Source: QHXM01 sp032160705 (GTDB lineage Bacteria; Acidobacteriota; Blastocatellia; Pyrinomonadales; Pyrinomonadaceae). Taken from it: a stretch of DNA of 64,000 nucleotides. The stretch covers positions 17,952-81,951 of the forward strand of contig JAVHVE010000031.1 in assembly GCA_032160705.1 (NCBI GenBank). The letters run 5' to 3'. Of the stretch, positions 53,012 to 62,045 are shown piece by piece; the stretch's first letter is position 1; each line of letters starts with the position of its first letter. Under the pieces are notes generated by a model. The model was not told the DNA's origin. It worked only from the letters and a program-made list of their open reading frames with translations, and did not search any database. The position numbers and the translations under genes are program-made.

Positions 53012-53680
53012 ATGCATTACTCAACCATCGCGCGGCAATCCTTTCTCGCACTCCTTTTCTTTGCTCTTTGCGCGAGCATTCCCCTCGCCGCTCAAGAAAG
53101 GCGAGACGGCGCAGCGCCTTATCAAGCTCTCCGGCGCGAGCTAATCAAAATGGGGAATGAGGATCAGAAACACCGGGAGGAGATAGTGGCCTTAATATGG
53201 CAACTCTCGAAGCCGGACAATCAGCGTGCGTTTGCAAAGTATGCAGTCTTGACGAAGAAGCAGGATGCAATAGATAAAAGGAATATGAAAAGGCTGGAAG
53301 CGATCATCGAGAAATACGGCTGGCCGACAAAGAGCATGGTCGGCGCGGAAGCAAGCGAGGCCGTCTTCCTGATAATCCAGCACGCCGACCTCGCCCACCA
53401 GAAAAAATACTTCCCCCTACTCAAAGCGGCAGCCGCAAAGAATGAAGCACGCCCTGACCAGGCCGCAATGATGGAGGACAGGATATTGATGGGCGATGGC
53501 AAGAAGCAGATTTACGGCACAGGGCTTCACACCAATGACGTGAACAAAGCATTGGAATTGTGGCCGATTGAAAACGAGGAAGAGGTTGACGCAAGGCGAG
53601 CGGCTGTGGGCTTGCCGCCGATGGCGGAGTTTCTCAAGGTAATCGGCTTGAAATACAATCCGCCAAAGAAGAATAATTAA
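53012..53680 (+). CDS. DUF6624-like secreted protein
   Basis: 222 residues with a signal peptide (SFLALLFFALCASIPLAAQ). The body is alpha-helical: LRRELIKMGNEDQKHRE, RNMKRLEAIIEKYGWPTKSMVGAEAS, AFLIIQHAD, QAAMMEDRILMGDGKKQIYGTGL. These blocks (WP...G...A..FLIIQHAD...Q......DR) match the DUF6624 family, of unknown function. It lies 44 bp after tsaE, but its extracellular nature suggests an independent role. Confidence 0.85.
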   Translation: MHYSTIARQSFLALLFFALCASIPLAAQERRDGAAPYQALRRELIKMGNEDQKHREEIVALIWQLSKPDNQRAFAKYAVLTKKQDAIDKRNMKRLEAIIEKYGWPTKSMVGAEASEAVFLIIQHADLAHQKKYFPLLKAAAAKNEARPDQAAMMEDRILMGDGKKQIYGTGLHTNDVNKALELWPIENEEEVDARRAAVGLPPMAEFLKVIGLKYNPPKKNN

Positions 53681-53728
53681 CCCCCGATGAGAAAAGTTTA
53701 CAAAATCCATTAAGGAGAAAACCGAAAC

Positions 53729-54169
53729 ATGCCATACCCTGAAATTATGATTCGCCCGATGAGGGAAGAACTAACCAGACTCGGCGCTGAGGAATTGAAG
53801 ACGGTCGAGGACGTTGATCGTGCGCTCACCGAACCCAAAGGCACGCTGATGGTAGTCGTCAATTCAATCTGCGGCTGCGCGGCGGGCAAAGCGCGTCCCG
53901 GCATCGCCCGCGCGCTCGAACACAACGTCCGCCCAGACCGCATCGCCACCGTCTTCGCCGGAGCCGACATCGAAGCCACCGAAAAGGCGCGCAGCTATTT
54001 CACAGGCTATCGTCCTTCGTCGCCCTCCATCGCCCTCTTGAAAGACGGCAAACTCGTCTACATGATGGAACGCTACCAGATTGAAGGTCGTGGGCCTGAC
54101 CAGATCGCAGAGGAACTCAAGCAGGCGTTTGACGAGCACTGTGCCACCTCTGCGGCAGCGACGAATTAA
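53729..54169 (+). CDS. BrxA/BrxB-family bacilliredoxin
   Basis: 146 residues, the usual length. The CGC active site lies in MVVVNSICGCAAGKARPGI; the start PYPEIMIRPMREELT and the later SPSIALLKDGKLVYMMER are conserved. Bacilliredoxins remove bacillithiol from protein thiols. AAGGAGAAAACC precedes the ATG. Its last bases overlap the convergent DUF2283 gene. Confidence 0.92.
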   Translation: MPYPEIMIRPMREELTRLGAEELKTVEDVDRALTEPKGTLMVVVNSICGCAAGKARPGIARALEHNVRPDRIATVFAGADIEATEKARSYFTGYRPSSPSIALLKDGKLVYMMERYQIEGRGPDQIAEELKQAFDEHCATSAAATN

Positions 54170-54348
54170 CGTGTACTGGCGTGCAGAATAGTTAGACCGA
54201 CGATCTCGTCACCTTCATAGCGAATAATGACGTCATCGTCGGTCAACTCGCTGTCTGTGGCCTCTGATGGTTTCTTGAAGTTGATATAGAGGACATCGGC
54301 TTCGGCGTCATAGCTTGACCAGAGATAACGATGAGGCGAGCGCATCAC
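54166..54348 (-). CDS. DUF2283-domain protein, short
   Basis: 60 residues. YDAEADVLYINFKKPSEATDSE, then DDVIIRYEGDEIVGLTILHA fit the DUF2283 pattern, a very small beta fold often in toxin-antitoxin-like pairs. Its stop overlaps the bacilliredoxin stop. It is the second of two DUF2283 genes on this strand. Confidence 0.8.
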   Translation of the reverse strand: MMRSPHRYLWSSYDAEADVLYINFKKPSEATDSELTDDDVIIRYEGDEIVGLTILHASTR

Positions 54349-54420
54349 TGCCGGAACGATGTCCAGATATTCAGCTAAATTTTAAACGGCCATATCTGCT
54401 CTATCCGGTAGCGCAAAAGA

Positions 54421-54645
54421 CTAAGGCTTCTCGGCCAGTTCCTTTAAGAGACGGGCTTTAAGACCAACTAAAGTCACGCCGACAACTTCTTTTCGGGCCT
54501 CATCGTAGCGAAGCACTGTTCCTTCGCCGATGTCTATGCCAACCGCAGGCCGAGCCTCGCCAACGGAGAGATAAAGGACATCCGCTTCTTCGTCATAGTC
54601 CCAGTTGATAGCCGCAGGCTTTTCCAGAATTTTTACTGTTTCCAT
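54421..54645 (-). CDS. DUF2283-domain protein
   Basis: 74 residues with AINWDYDEEADVLYLSVGEA and GTVLRYDEARKEVVGVTLVGL, a clear DUF2283 domain. The start overlaps the stop of the gene at 54633-54947 by 13 bp, so the two are one transcript. Possible antitoxin of that gene (inference). Confidence 0.85.
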   Translation of the reverse strand: METVKILEKPAAINWDYDEEADVLYLSVGEARPAVGIDIGEGTVLRYDEARKEVVGVTLVGLKARLLKELAEKP

Positions 54646-54947
54646 AGCGTTACCCTTCTCACTGATGGCCGACTGGTAAAGTAAGCTGTAAGCACGAATC
54701 CATCCTCAAGAGCGAGTTCCCGATATACCACAACCATAAACTTACTTGTTAATGGTGTCTGCTGGTAGTGACGAATGGCGAGCAATTCCCCAAAGTCGCC
54801 TTGTTGAATCATATCCGGTTCTTGCACCGTTTCCAAAACCCGTTCACGCTGATCGCTCATTTCAGGATGGCGGCGCTCGATATGACTCCATCGCTCATCA
54901 GTTAAACGGATAGGGATGCCACCGCGCGATGTCGCTACGTCTATCAT
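54633..54947 (-). CDS. small putative nuclease-toxin-like protein (PBECR-like)
   Basis: 104 residues: GIPIRLTDERWSHIERRHPEM, then VLETVQEPDMIQQGDFGELLAIRHY, KFMVVVYREL and DGFVLTAYFTSRPSVRR. This H-E/R-H and late-Arg arrangement resembles phage-Barnase-EndoU-ColicinE5/RelE-like nuclease folds, which are frequently next to DUF2283 genes. Toxin function is inference. It overlaps the DUF2283 gene by 13 bp and lies upstream of it. Confidence 0.7.
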   Translation of the reverse strand: MIDVATSRGGIPIRLTDERWSHIERRHPEMSDQRERVLETVQEPDMIQQGDFGELLAIRHYQQTPLTSKFMVVVYRELALEDGFVLTAYFTSRPSVRRVTLWKQ

Positions 54948-55067
54948 TATTTTACTCAGACCGTCTAGCCACTGTGCTTATCAACATCTTCTGTGACGGG
55001 ATTGAGAATCTTTGATGAGAATATTCTCAAAGCTCGTCCACGGATGATAAAAAGACCCGTTCGATAA

Positions 55068-55691
55068 TCAATCGGCATCTTCATAGCGCAATCGCTTTTG
55101 AACAAGCTCTCTTATCTTTTCTTTTATAGGTTCAGTCTTTTTATATATGTTCTCGTAAACTTCAAGCGTGAACTCACTAGAATTCAAGCCTTGTTTTGCA
55201 ATTCTGCTCTTATCCAAAGCCTCATTGAAAATCTTATCTACCTCCTTAAATTCAACATATAAATCTGGGCTTAAAAAGATGCTGTTATAAAGAAGATAAT
55301 TATGGAATCCCATAAAATGTTCGCTGATCTCGTTATACTCATCCTGCCATTCCTTAAATTGTCCCTCATTCATTTGACTGAATTCACGCTCAATTCTAAA
55401 TGGTTGAATAAGCCTTGCTAGATGTCCATGAGTTTCCTGTAATTTCTGCCAAGCAGCGGGAAGAACTTCAATCTCCCTTTCGTGGATTTTCGTAATGCGG
55501 TTGAAAAGAGAATTGATTTGATATTTGTAGTGTTCAAGCTCTTGGTTTTGTTTACGCTCATATGCTTTCAATCTTTGAGCAAAACGATTCTCAATCCATT
55601 GTTTGCCTAAGAATGCGAATACAGCAGAAACAATTACCGCTGCTCCCCCACTAGCTACAACGACTTCAAAGATGAATCGTAAATTATCCAT
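55068..55691 (-). CDS. AT-rich orphan, membrane-anchored coiled-coil protein
   Basis: 207 residues. One N-terminal membrane helix (VVVASGGAAVIVSAVFAFLG), then a long helical, Lys/Glu/Gln-rich part (AQRLKAYERKQNQELEHYKY; later helices to the end). No catalytic motif. The DNA is visibly more AT-rich than its neighbours (runs of A/T codons such as TTTTTATATATG), pointing to recent acquisition. It stands beside the DUF2283 genes, making this a small accessory island between bacilliredoxin and recG. Confidence 0.75.
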   Translation of the reverse strand: MDNLRFIFEVVVASGGAAVIVSAVFAFLGKQWIENRFAQRLKAYERKQNQELEHYKYQINSLFNRITKIHEREIEVLPAAWQKLQETHGHLARLIQPFRIEREFSQMNEGQFKEWQDEYNEISEHFMGFHNYLLYNSIFLSPDLYVEFKEVDKIFNEALDKSRIAKQGLNSSEFTLEVYENIYKKTEPIKEKIRELVQKRLRYEDAD

Positions 55692-55838
55692 TCAATCTCT
55701 CCTCAGTAACTCTATACAAACAAGCGAAGCAAAGAAATAAAAGCTTCACGCATATTATACCGAATGGTTCAGCCTAATCAGGCATCTGTTCCTACGCTTT
55801 TGCTAGTCCCTCTCAGCCTTATGTTATTATCGCGCGCG

Positions 55839-58220
55839 ATGGTAACCACTTCCCCCATCACGCTCGATACTCCCGTAGTCGAACTCTATCGCTTCGGCAT
55901 TCCTCGTTTCGGTCAGGGAATGGCGCGGAAACTTGGGCTGGCGCTCGCTTCCCTTGCTGCGAAGACGGACGCCACGGAAGCGACCGTCGAAGACCTGCTG
56001 AATTACCTGCCGATGCGCTACGAGGATCGCTCGAATCTGGCGCGCATCGAAAACCTGAGCGATGGCACGGAAGCCTCGCTTGAGCTTTACGTCCGTGTCG
56101 CGGGCGGTTTTCAGGTGGGGAAGAATCGTGGCCCAAAGCAGCCGAAGCTGTTCATCTTCGAGGTGACGGCGTCTGACCCGTTGCGCACGGGCAAGCCCGT
56201 CGTCGTCTGGTGGTTCGTCTCCGGCAGGCAGGCGCAGCGCATCATCGCTTATCATCGCCAGAAGTTCACGCGCGGCGCACGCTTCATCGCCTTCGGACAG
56301 TGGGAATGGGACACGCGCCGCAACACCTTTTCTTTACGTCTCAACAAACCTGATGAGCTGGAAATGCTGCCCGGCACGTGGACGCCGCCTGAGCACGCGC
56401 TGCTGCGACTGGCTGAAGAGAAAGAGGGCGGGAACGGGCGCGGCGAGGGGCAGACGCTTGCTGTAGGTAATGAAACGGAAGATGAAGAAGCGGCTGGCAG
56501 CGATGAGGTTTTTGAGGAAGAAGATGAAGGCAACGCTGACCCGACGTTGGCGGCGATTCACGTCGGGCGTCGCGTGCCCGTTTATCGCAAGCTCGGAGAG
56601 TTTCGCGCCAAACGTTTGCGCGAGATCATGCACGAGGCGTTCAGCCGGATTGAAGACGCGGCGATTAAGGAGAATCTGCCTGCCGATTTGCGCTCACGCC
56701 AACATCTGATTGGTCGCGCGGACGCCCTGCGCCGCATCCATTTTCCGACTGAAGACGTTCCCCTCGCTGATTACGAGCGTGCGCGCAGCCCTGCTCACTT
56801 GCGTCTCATCTTCGAGGAGTTTTTCTGGGTCGCCCTCGCGCTCCTGATTCAGCGCGGAGAGCGCGTTAAAGAAGCCAAAGGCGCGGTCATTGAGATTACG
56901 GATCGCGTCCGCGCGGCGCTCAATGCGGTGCTTCCCTTCACTCTAACCAGCGCGCAGGAGCGCGTTATCAATCGCATCTTCGACGATATGCAATCGGATG
57001 CGCCGATGAATCGTTTGCTTCAGGGAGACGTGGGCAGTGGCAAAACCATCGTCGCGCTGATGGCGATGCTGGCGGCGATGGAGAATAATTACCAGGCCGC
57101 CCTGATGGTTCCCACCGAAATTCTCGCAGAGCAGCACGCACGCAACATCAAACGCCTGCTCGCCCAGACACCCTATCGCGTCGAGCTTTTAATCGGCAGC
57201 CTGCGCGCGACGGAAAAACGTCGCCTGCACAAAGACCTCGCCGCAGGTGACATCCATGCCTGCATCGGCACTCACGCAGTCATCCAGGAATCAGTCGCAT
57301 TTCACAAACTCGGACTTGTCGTGATAGATGAGCAGCACCGTTTCGGCGTGCTGCAACGAGCGGAGCTTCGCTCGCGCGGCTTCAACCCGGACGTGCTGGT
57401 GATGACAGCCACGCCCATCCCGCGTTCGCTGGCGATGACGGCCTACGGCGATCTGGACGTTTCAGTCATTGACGAGCTGCCGCCAGGTCGCACGCCCATT
57501 AAGACGGTCGTCGTCGGCGAAGACCAGCGCGCGGGAGTTTACAAAGGTGTCGAGCGCGAGGTGCGGCAAGGACGCCAGGTTTACGTCGTCTATCCGCTCG
57601 TCGAAGAATCCGAGAAGGTGGACTTGAAGGATGCCACGCGCATGTTCGAGCAACTGCGCGACCGCGTCTTCCCACATTTCACCATCGGCCTGCTGCACGG
57701 CAAGATGAAAACGGGAGAAAAGGATGAAGTGATGCGCCGCTTCGTCGCGGGGGAAATTCAGGTGTTGGTGGCCACGACGGTCATCGAGGTCGGCGTTGAC
57801 GTGCCCAACGCTTCTTTGATGGTGATTGAGCACGCCGAGCGCTTCGGCCTCTCGCAGCTACACCAACTGCGCGGGCGTGTCGGGCGCGGCGCAGAGCAGA
57901 GCTACTGTGTCCTGCTCGCCTCGGACAAGAAGACCACCGTGGCGCGCGAGCGGCTGGGGATTATGGAAGAAACCAACGACGGGTTTCGCATCGCGGAGAA
58001 AGACTTGGAGCTGCGCGGCCCGGGCGAAGTGATGGGCACGCGGCAATCGGGCTTGCCCACTTTCCGCATCGGGAATCTGGTACGCGACGTGGAAATTCTG
58101 GAAGCAGCGCGCCGCGAGGCGGATTACTATTTAACTTCGCGCCGCATGACCCGCGAAACGTCTAAATTGATCGAGCGCGTGCGCGCCGACGCGAGATTCG
58201 GCCTGGCCACAGTCGGATAA
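55839..58220 (+). CDS. recG: ATP-dependent DNA helicase RecG
   Basis: 793 residues from the ATG at 55839 (other in-frame Met codons lie upstream without support). RecG wedge domain (FQVGKNRGPKQPKLFIFEV), then Walker A LLQGDVGSGKTIVALMAM, DEQH in VIDEQHRFGVLQR, TATPIPRSLAMTAYGDLD, and motif VI LHQLRGRVGRG. RecG rescues stalled forks. An acidic Glu/Asp insertion of about 45 residues (about 220-265, GNETEDEEAAGSDEVFEEED) between wedge and helicase is unusual. Confidence 0.96.
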   Translation: MVTTSPITLDTPVVELYRFGIPRFGQGMARKLGLALASLAAKTDATEATVEDLLNYLPMRYEDRSNLARIENLSDGTEASLELYVRVAGGFQVGKNRGPKQPKLFIFEVTASDPLRTGKPVVVWWFVSGRQAQRIIAYHRQKFTRGARFIAFGQWEWDTRRNTFSLRLNKPDELEMLPGTWTPPEHALLRLAEEKEGGNGRGEGQTLAVGNETEDEEAAGSDEVFEEEDEGNADPTLAAIHVGRRVPVYRKLGEFRAKRLREIMHEAFSRIEDAAIKENLPADLRSRQHLIGRADALRRIHFPTEDVPLADYERARSPAHLRLIFEEFFWVALALLIQRGERVKEAKGAVIEITDRVRAALNAVLPFTLTSAQERVINRIFDDMQSDAPMNRLLQGDVGSGKTIVALMAMLAAMENNYQAALMVPTEILAEQHARNIKRLLAQTPYRVELLIGSLRATEKRRLHKDLAAGDIHACIGTHAVIQESVAFHKLGLVVIDEQHRFGVLQRAELRSRGFNPDVLVMTATPIPRSLAMTAYGDLDVSVIDELPPGRTPIKTVVVGEDQRAGVYKGVEREVRQGRQVYVVYPLVEESEKVDLKDATRMFEQLRDRVFPHFTIGLLHGKMKTGEKDEVMRRFVAGEIQVLVATTVIEVGVDVPNASLMVIEHAERFGLSQLHQLRGRVGRGAEQSYCVLLASDKKTTVARERLGIMEETNDGFRIAEKDLELRGPGEVMGTRQSGLPTFRIGNLVRDVEILEAARREADYYLTSRRMTRETSKLIERVRADARFGLATVG

Positions 58221-58286
58221 TTTGTAACAGTGGTTCTCCGCCCTTTCATTCTGGATTCTGGATTCTGACTCCTGGATTCTGCTTTT
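58221..58286. repeat. heptad half-element, TTCTGGA-word family
   Basis: Core right half (TTTGTAACAGTGGTTCTCCGCC, opposite orientation) and right arm of TTCTGGA/TTCTGAC words. The left arm is missing, so this is a truncated copy. It ends right at the rsmD start. Confidence 0.75.
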
Positions 58287-58841
58287 ATGCGTGTCATTGC
58301 CGGGTATTATCGTGGACGGAACTTGCGGAGCCCGCCTTCGATGCAGGTGCGGCCTACGTCGGATCGCCTGCGTGAGACTCTTTTCAACGTGCTTGCGCCG
58401 CGGATTGAAGGCGCGCGTTTTCTTGACCTCTGTGCGGGTTCCGGCGCGGTTGGCATTGAGGCCTTGTCGCGCGGCGCAGCGCATGTCACGTTCGTTGATC
58501 GGTCGCGGAAGATGTGCGGGCTGGTTGAGTCGAACCTAGACCTGTGCGGTGTGCCGGAGGAGGAGACGGAAGTGGTCATGGCGGAAGCAGCAGAATTCCT
58601 GCGTCGCGCCGCCGCTCGCGGCGAGCAGAAGTGGGGAATAGCATTTTTTGATCCGCCATACGCGACGGACTACAGCCCCGCGCTCGCAGCGTTCGGAACG
58701 GGCGCACTATTAGAAGATGAAGGCATCCTCGTCGTTGAGCATCACCACAAAAACGAATTGAAAGACGCCATCGGCGAGATTCGGCGCTGGCGCATCCTGA
58801 AACAAGGGGATTCCGCTCTTTCTTTCTACGAAAAAGTCTAG
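58287..58841 (+). CDS. rsmD: 16S rRNA (guanine966-N2)-methyltransferase
   Basis: 184 residues, normal length. MRVIAGYYRGRNLRSPP, RPTSDRLRETLFNVL, FLDLCAGSGAVGIEALSRGA and the DPPY active site (AFFDPPYATDY). It methylates G966 of 16S rRNA. The ATG follows a truncated heptad element directly with no Shine-Dalgarno site. The stop lies inside the next element. Confidence 0.95.
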   Translation: MRVIAGYYRGRNLRSPPSMQVRPTSDRLRETLFNVLAPRIEGARFLDLCAGSGAVGIEALSRGAAHVTFVDRSRKMCGLVESNLDLCGVPEEETEVVMAEAAEFLRRAAARGEQKWGIAFFDPPYATDYSPALAAFGTGALLEDEGILVVEHHHKNELKDAIGEIRRWRILKQGDSALSFYEKV

Positions 58842-58927
58842 AGAGTCTGTTACGTCAAAAGCGCGTCTGGAGTCAAAAGCAATCACTGTCTTTTGACTCC
58901 AGACTTCAGACTCTCTAGACTCCAGAC
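58836..58927. repeat. heptad hairpin element, TCTGGAG-word family
   Basis: Left arm GTCTAGAGAGTCTG then GTCAAAAGCG, right arm TTTTGACTCCAGACTTCAG and CTCTCTAGACTCCAGAC. It fills the gap between rsmD and tsaD exactly. Confidence 0.82.
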
Positions 58928-58928
58928 T

Positions 58929-60005
58929 ATGCTAGTCCTCGGAATCGAAAGCTCCTGCGATGAGACCGCAGCGGCCATCGTGCGCGACGGGCGCGAGATG
59001 GTCTCATCCGTGATTGCATCGCAGATTGATATTCACAAACGATTCGGCGGCGTTGTGCCTGAGCTTGCTTCGCGTGAGCACCTGGACAAGATTGTGCCCA
59101 TCGTCGAAGAAGCTTTCGCACGCGCTTCGATAGGGAAAACGGAAGTTGACGGCATCGCCGTCACCAACGGCCCGGGGCTCGTCGGCTCCCTGCTCGTCGG
59201 CGTCTCTTATGCGAAGGCGATGGCTTTCGCGCTCTCTAAACCCCTCGTCGGCGTCAATCACATCGAAGGACATATCTATTCGGTCGCCTTTGAGAATCCG
59301 CCCGTGGAGTATCCGGCGATGGCTTTGATTGTGTCGGGCGGGCACACGAATCTTTTTCTGGTCCCAAGTCCGGGCAAGTACAAAGTCGTCGCGCGCACAC
59401 GCGATGACGCGGCGGGCGAGGCTTTCGATAAGGTGGCGAAGCTGCTGGGACTCGGTTATCCCGGAGGGCCGATCATTGAAAAACTTGCGCGCGAGGGTGA
59501 CCCGAAGAGCGTGCGTTTCAGTGTGCCGCGCATGGGCGATGGGCGTCCCGATTTTAGTTTCAGCGGATTGAAGACGGCTGTCTCGAAGCATGTGCGCGAA
59601 ACGGGGCTGCAACCTGTCGCAAGCGGTGAAGCGCCTTCGCAGGAGATCAAGAATCTGGCCGCAAGTTTCCAAAGCATCGTGGTGCGCTCACTGACCGGAA
59701 CGATGGAGCGGCTGGCGGCAGAGCACAGGCCGAAGACATTGATTGTCGCAGGAGGCGTGGCGTGCAATGGAGCGCTTCGTGAAGCATCGCGCGCCGTTGG
59801 AGCGCGGCTGGGCGTGCCTGTTTATTTCCCTTCGCCGCACCTTTCGACCGACAACGCGGCCATGATCGCCGCCGCCGGAACAGTCAAGCTTCAGGCGGGC
59901 GAGCGCGCCGGTTGGGATTTGAATGCAGACGTTTCCATGCGCTTGCAGAACGTAGATGTCGAAGACGAAGCGTTGCGACGAAGCAAGGTGCGCTACAAAT
60001 TATGA
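58929..60005 (+). CDS. tsaD: tRNA threonylcarbamoyladenosine synthase subunit TsaD
   Basis: 358 residues from the ATG at 58929 (MLVLGIESSCDETAAAIV). Metal and ATP sites: GVVPELASREHL, GVNHIEGHIYS, SGGHTNLFLV, DDAAGEAFDKVAK and LIVAGGVACNGALR with STDNAAMIA. It transfers the threonylcarbamoyl group to A37. The ATG stands 1 bp after the heptad element, again without a Shine-Dalgarno site. Confidence 0.96.
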   Translation: MLVLGIESSCDETAAAIVRDGREMVSSVIASQIDIHKRFGGVVPELASREHLDKIVPIVEEAFARASIGKTEVDGIAVTNGPGLVGSLLVGVSYAKAMAFALSKPLVGVNHIEGHIYSVAFENPPVEYPAMALIVSGGHTNLFLVPSPGKYKVVARTRDDAAGEAFDKVAKLLGLGYPGGPIIEKLAREGDPKSVRFSVPRMGDGRPDFSFSGLKTAVSKHVRETGLQPVASGEAPSQEIKNLAASFQSIVVRSLTGTMERLAAEHRPKTLIVAGGVACNGALREASRAVGARLGVPVYFPSPHLSTDNAAMIAAAGTVKLQAGERAGWDLNADVSMRLQNVDVEDEALRRSKVRYKL

Positions 60006-60019
60006 GTTTTGCCGTCCCA

Positions 60020-60241
60020 TTCCCGCATGAGGGAATTTTGCCGCGCTAGCGGCACTCTGAGTTTAGCCCGGCCTTTCAAGGCCGGGAACGTCAAGGGTAA
60101 TTTATTCATCGCGTCGCGTCAGCGACGGTTGAAATGGGCGCATCAGTTCAAGCATCGCTGACGCGACGCCGATCAATCTCTGGTGTTGCCTGTCCCGGCC
60201 TTGAAAGGCCGGGCTAAATTCATCACGCCGCTGACGCGGCG
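60020..60241. repeat. cluster of short GC palindromes (REP-like)
   Basis: At least seven palindromes between tsaD and the amidase, such as GCCGCGCTAGCGGC, CCCGGCCTTTCAAGGCCGGG (60067-60086) and its mirror CCCGGCCTTGAAAGGCCGGG (60194-60213), CGTCGCGTCAGCGACG (60111-60126) with its inverse at 60153-60168, and CGCCGCTGACGCGGCG (60226-60241). The outer blocks mirror each other, so a long cruciform or RNA hairpin could form. Confidence 0.85.
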
Positions 60242-60279
60242 TATTTACCCAGACGTTTCTTTTCTATGGAGGATTGTGA

Positions 60280-61944
60280 ATGAGCAGAGAGAAAAGGGAT
60301 GGGGATGGCTCTCCGAATAGTCGCAGAGATTTTCTTCGTCTCAGCGCGATTGGCGGCGTCATCGCTCTGAGCAGTTCCAAGACAATTTTGTCGAGAGGAA
60401 ATTCCGGCGCTCTCTCACAAGTGCAGCGCATTAAACCTTTCGAGTTGGAAGAGGTAGCCATCGCAGAGTTGCAAGCCGGGATGAAGTCCGGCAAGTGGAC
60501 GGCGCGCTCGATTGCCCAGAAATACCTGTCGCGAATTGAAGAGATTGATAAGCGCGGGCCGTCCGTCAACTCCATCATCGAATTGAACCCGGATGCGCTC
60601 ATGATCGCCGACGCGCTCGACAAAGAGCGCAAGACCAAGGGCGCGCGCGGGTTGCTGCATGGCATCCCCGTCCTGATTAAAGATAATATTGATACAGCCG
60701 ACCGCATGACGACGACCGCCGGTTCGCTGGCGCTTGCCGGTTCAATCCCGCTGAAAGATTCTTTTATCGTGCAACGGCTGCGCGCTGCCGGAGCAGTGAT
60801 TCTCGGCAAGACAAACTTGAGCGAGTGGGCGAATATCCGTTCGTCGCATTCATCGAGCGGGTGGAGCGGGCGCGGCGGCCAGACGAAGAATCCTTACGTC
60901 CTTGATCGAAACCCCTGCGGGTCGAGTTCCGGCTCAGGAGTCGCCATCGCATCCAACCTGGCTGCTGTCGCCGTCGGCACGGAGACGGACGGGTCGGTCG
61001 TCTGTCCCGCGTCGGCTAATTCGCTCGTCGGGATTAAGCCGACGCTCGGCCTCGTCAGTCGCTCCGGCATCATCCCCATCGCGCACAGTCAGGACACGGC
61101 AGGCCCTATGGCGCGCACAGTGACGGACGCAGCCATCTTGCTTGGGGCGCTCGCTGGCATAGACCCGAACGATCCAATCACCAGCGAGAGCCGCGACAAG
61201 TCGTCCGCCGATTACACGCAGTTTCTGGACGCGAACGGTTTGCGCGGTACGCGCATCGGTGTTGTCAGAAAAAATTTCGGCTTTAATGACCAGGTGGACA
61301 AGTTAATCAACGCATCTCTTGAGGAGATGAGACGGCTCGGCGCGGTGATTGTTGATCCGGTAGAGATTGAGACGGCTGGTAAGTTTGATGAGACGGAATT
61401 AGAGGTGCTTCTTTATGAACTGAAGGCCGACTTGAACAAATATCTGGCGACTTTAGGCCCACGCGCGCCCGTTCGCTCGCTGAAAGGAATTATCGAATTC
61501 AACGAGCGTCACAACGACCAGGAGATGCCCTTCTTCGGACAAGACCTCTTTATCAAAGCTGAAGCCAAGGGGCCGCTCACGAGTAAGGAGTACCGGGAAG
61601 CCCTGGCGAAGAACCAGCGGCTTTCAAGAGATGAAGGGATTGACGCGGTGATGTCGAAACATAAGCTCGATGCGATGGTCGCGCCGACGGGCGGCCCGGC
61701 TTGGCCGACCGATTTGCTCAACGGCGACCATTTCACGGGCGGCTATTCCACAGCGTCCGCGGTCGCCGGATACCCGCACATCACCGTCCCGGCTGGCTAC
61801 GTCCACGGGCTGCCTGTCGGAATCTCCTTCTTCGGTCGAGCCTACAGTGAACCCGTGCTGATTAAATTTGCTTTCGCCTTTGAGCAGGCAACGAAGGCGC
61901 GCAGAGCGCCGCAGTTTTTGCCGACCGTAGATTTACGAAAATAG
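60280..61944 (+). CDS. Tat-exported amidase-signature hydrolase
   Basis: 554 residues, ATG with GGAGGATTGTGA upstream. Twin-arginine signal SRRDFLRLSAIGGVIAL (residues 13-29), so it is folded in the cytoplasm before export. Amidase-signature domain: Lys in PVLIKDNIDTADRM, then NPCGSSSGSGVAIASNLAAV and GTETDGSVVCPAS (Ser-cisSer-Lys triad). It resembles peptide amidases and GatA-type enzymes; substrate unknown. The end GLPVGISFFGRAYSEPVL is the family C-terminal block. Confidence 0.92.
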   Translation: MSREKRDGDGSPNSRRDFLRLSAIGGVIALSSSKTILSRGNSGALSQVQRIKPFELEEVAIAELQAGMKSGKWTARSIAQKYLSRIEEIDKRGPSVNSIIELNPDALMIADALDKERKTKGARGLLHGIPVLIKDNIDTADRMTTTAGSLALAGSIPLKDSFIVQRLRAAGAVILGKTNLSEWANIRSSHSSSGWSGRGGQTKNPYVLDRNPCGSSSGSGVAIASNLAAVAVGTETDGSVVCPASANSLVGIKPTLGLVSRSGIIPIAHSQDTAGPMARTVTDAAILLGALAGIDPNDPITSESRDKSSADYTQFLDANGLRGTRIGVVRKNFGFNDQVDKLINASLEEMRRLGAVIVDPVEIETAGKFDETELEVLLYELKADLNKYLATLGPRAPVRSLKGIIEFNERHNDQEMPFFGQDLFIKAEAKGPLTSKEYREALAKNQRLSRDEGIDAVMSKHKLDAMVAPTGGPAWPTDLLNGDHFTGGYSTASAVAGYPHITVPAGYVHGLPVGISFFGRAYSEPVLIKFAFAFEQATKARRAPQFLPTVDLRK

Positions 61945-61964
61945 CTTTGACACTAAATAAATTT

Positions 61965-61997
61965 GAGCCGCCCTGCTTGCGAGGAGCAGAGCGGCTC
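61965..61997. terminator. hairpin between the amidase and a small gene
   Basis: GAGCCGC / GCGGCTC (61965-61971, 61991-61997) with inner CTGCT/AGCAG. It lies between converging transcripts; no strong T tract, so moderate. Confidence 0.5.
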
Positions 61998-62045
61998 ATC
62001 TTGCCGGTGGGGTGCGAGGCGACGCTCAAACGAGCACCATTGCTC

